Source of the DNA: an uncultured Pirellulaceae bacterium
GTDB taxonomy: Bacteria; Planctomycetota; Planctomycetia; Pirellulales; Pirellulaceae
Length of the DNA: 5,875 nucleotides
NCBI GenBank assembly: GCA_934255105.1
Contig: CAKQNH010000348.1
Location: 1 to 5,875, forward strand
Direction of reading: 5' to 3'
How positions within the stretch are numbered: the stretch's first letter is position 1; each line of letters opens with the position of its first letter. The notes beneath the pieces are model-generated. The model was not told the DNA's origin. It searched no databases and worked only from the letters and a program-made list of their open reading frames with translations. A program made the translations under genes and the position numbers. This document shows, piece after piece, positions 5,457 to 5,875 of the stretch.

Positions 5457-5875
5457 GTGTCGCATCAAGTTAGCATCAACGACATTGCCGGAGTCCGGAT
5501 GGGTTTTCACTTTCGTGGTCGGGTTCAGGAGGAACCCGATGGCAATGCGTTGGTGTTGCAGATCCGGGATGTTGATGAAACCGGGCGGTTTGATCCGGAG
5601 TCGCTGACGCCGATGGAAATCCCGAACTTGGAGAACCATGCCCTTTCGTTCCAAGACATTGTGTTCTTAGCTCGCGGGGCACGGCGCTATGCGTTCCTGT
5701 TCAATGAGCCTCGGTACGGAAACATCGTGCCGGCAGGTTACTTCATGGTAATTCGGCCAAAGTCGGATCTGGTACGCCCTAGCTACCTGGCCTGGGCGAT
5801 GAATCAGGATCAGTTTCAGGCCAAGGTCGATACAGTCTCGTCGGGAACAGCGGTGCCGCAAATCACCAAGAGTAA
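5457..5875 (+). CDS. Type I restriction specificity subunit-like protein, 3'-truncated by window end
   Basis: This frame stays open from GTG 5457 to the window end (139 codons plus two bases). It reads as one target-recognition domain of an HsdS-type protein. VSINDIAGVRMGFHFRGRV is the opening INDIAxxRxGFxFR motif, DIVFLARGARRYAF (67-80) the central strand-turn, and SGTAVPQITKS (129-139) the TRD end that normally leads into a coiled-coil spacer. HsdS proteins choose the DNA target for a type I methyltransferase/restriction complex. GTG is preferred over ATG 5499 because the opening motif starts before that ATG; AAGGA (5441-5445) lies 11 bases upstream. It sits one base after the TIR stop, so it is in the same operon. 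No methylase precedes it; hsdM/hsdR, if present, must lie to the right. Whether it has one or two TRDs cannot be seen. Confidence 0.82.
   Translation, partial: MSHQVSINDIAGVRMGFHFRGRVQEEPDGNALVLQIRDVDETGRFDPESLTPMEIPNLENHALSFQDIVFLARGARRYAFLFNEPRYGNIVPAGYFMVIRPKSDLVRPSYLAWAMNQDQFQAKVDTVSSGTAVPQITKS

Noticed and set aside
1..5875. CRISPR arrays, tRNA or rRNA genes, insertion-sequence ends
   Set aside because: No regularly spaced direct repeats, no cloverleaf or rRNA-like segments, and no transposase or terminal inverted repeats were seen.

Overview
The window looks like a moderate-GC Planctomycetes chromosome, most likely Rhodopirellula/Blastopirellula-like. The clues are an NPYEP motif near the N-terminus of a predicted membrane protein, which is a habit of hypothetical proteins in that phylum, a secreted class 3 lipase, long non-coding gaps, and a hairpin block that resembles repeats I recall from Rhodopirellula. 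This assignment is inference; no marker gene is present.

Layout: (1) 1-472 has no convincing gene but carries a 34-bp dyad (9-bp perfect arms, 16-bp spacer) just upstream of an integrase. (2) 473-1489 (+) is a full-length tyrosine recombinase with all catalytic residues. (3) 1533-1573 is a 13-bp-stem hairpin between convergent genes. (4) 1576-2712 (-) is a four-helix membrane protein whose frame is cut by one in-frame TAG, either a nonsense-disrupted gene or two coupled cistrons. (5) 2713-3456 is a 744-bp gap with an operator-like dyad, a strong minus-strand intrinsic terminator with no protein gene in front of it, and several smaller hairpins. (6) 3457-5875 (+) is a very tight three-gene run: class 3 lipase, DUF1883-TIR protein, and a type I restriction specificity-subunit-like protein that runs off the window.

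The last block is the most interesting. The junctions lipase-TIR and TIR-HsdS are each stop codon, one C, start codon, so the three are almost certainly co-transcribed. A TIR domain with an intact putative NADase glutamate, a candidate membrane-attacking lipase and an HsdS-like DNA-recognition protein, all downstream of an integrase, look like a defence island. A working hypothesis is that the TIR protein senses infection and makes or degrades a nucleotide, with the lipase as a membrane-damaging partner, tied to a restriction-modification locus that continues to the right. The lipase's apparent signal peptide is the main point against a simple cytoplasmic effector model.
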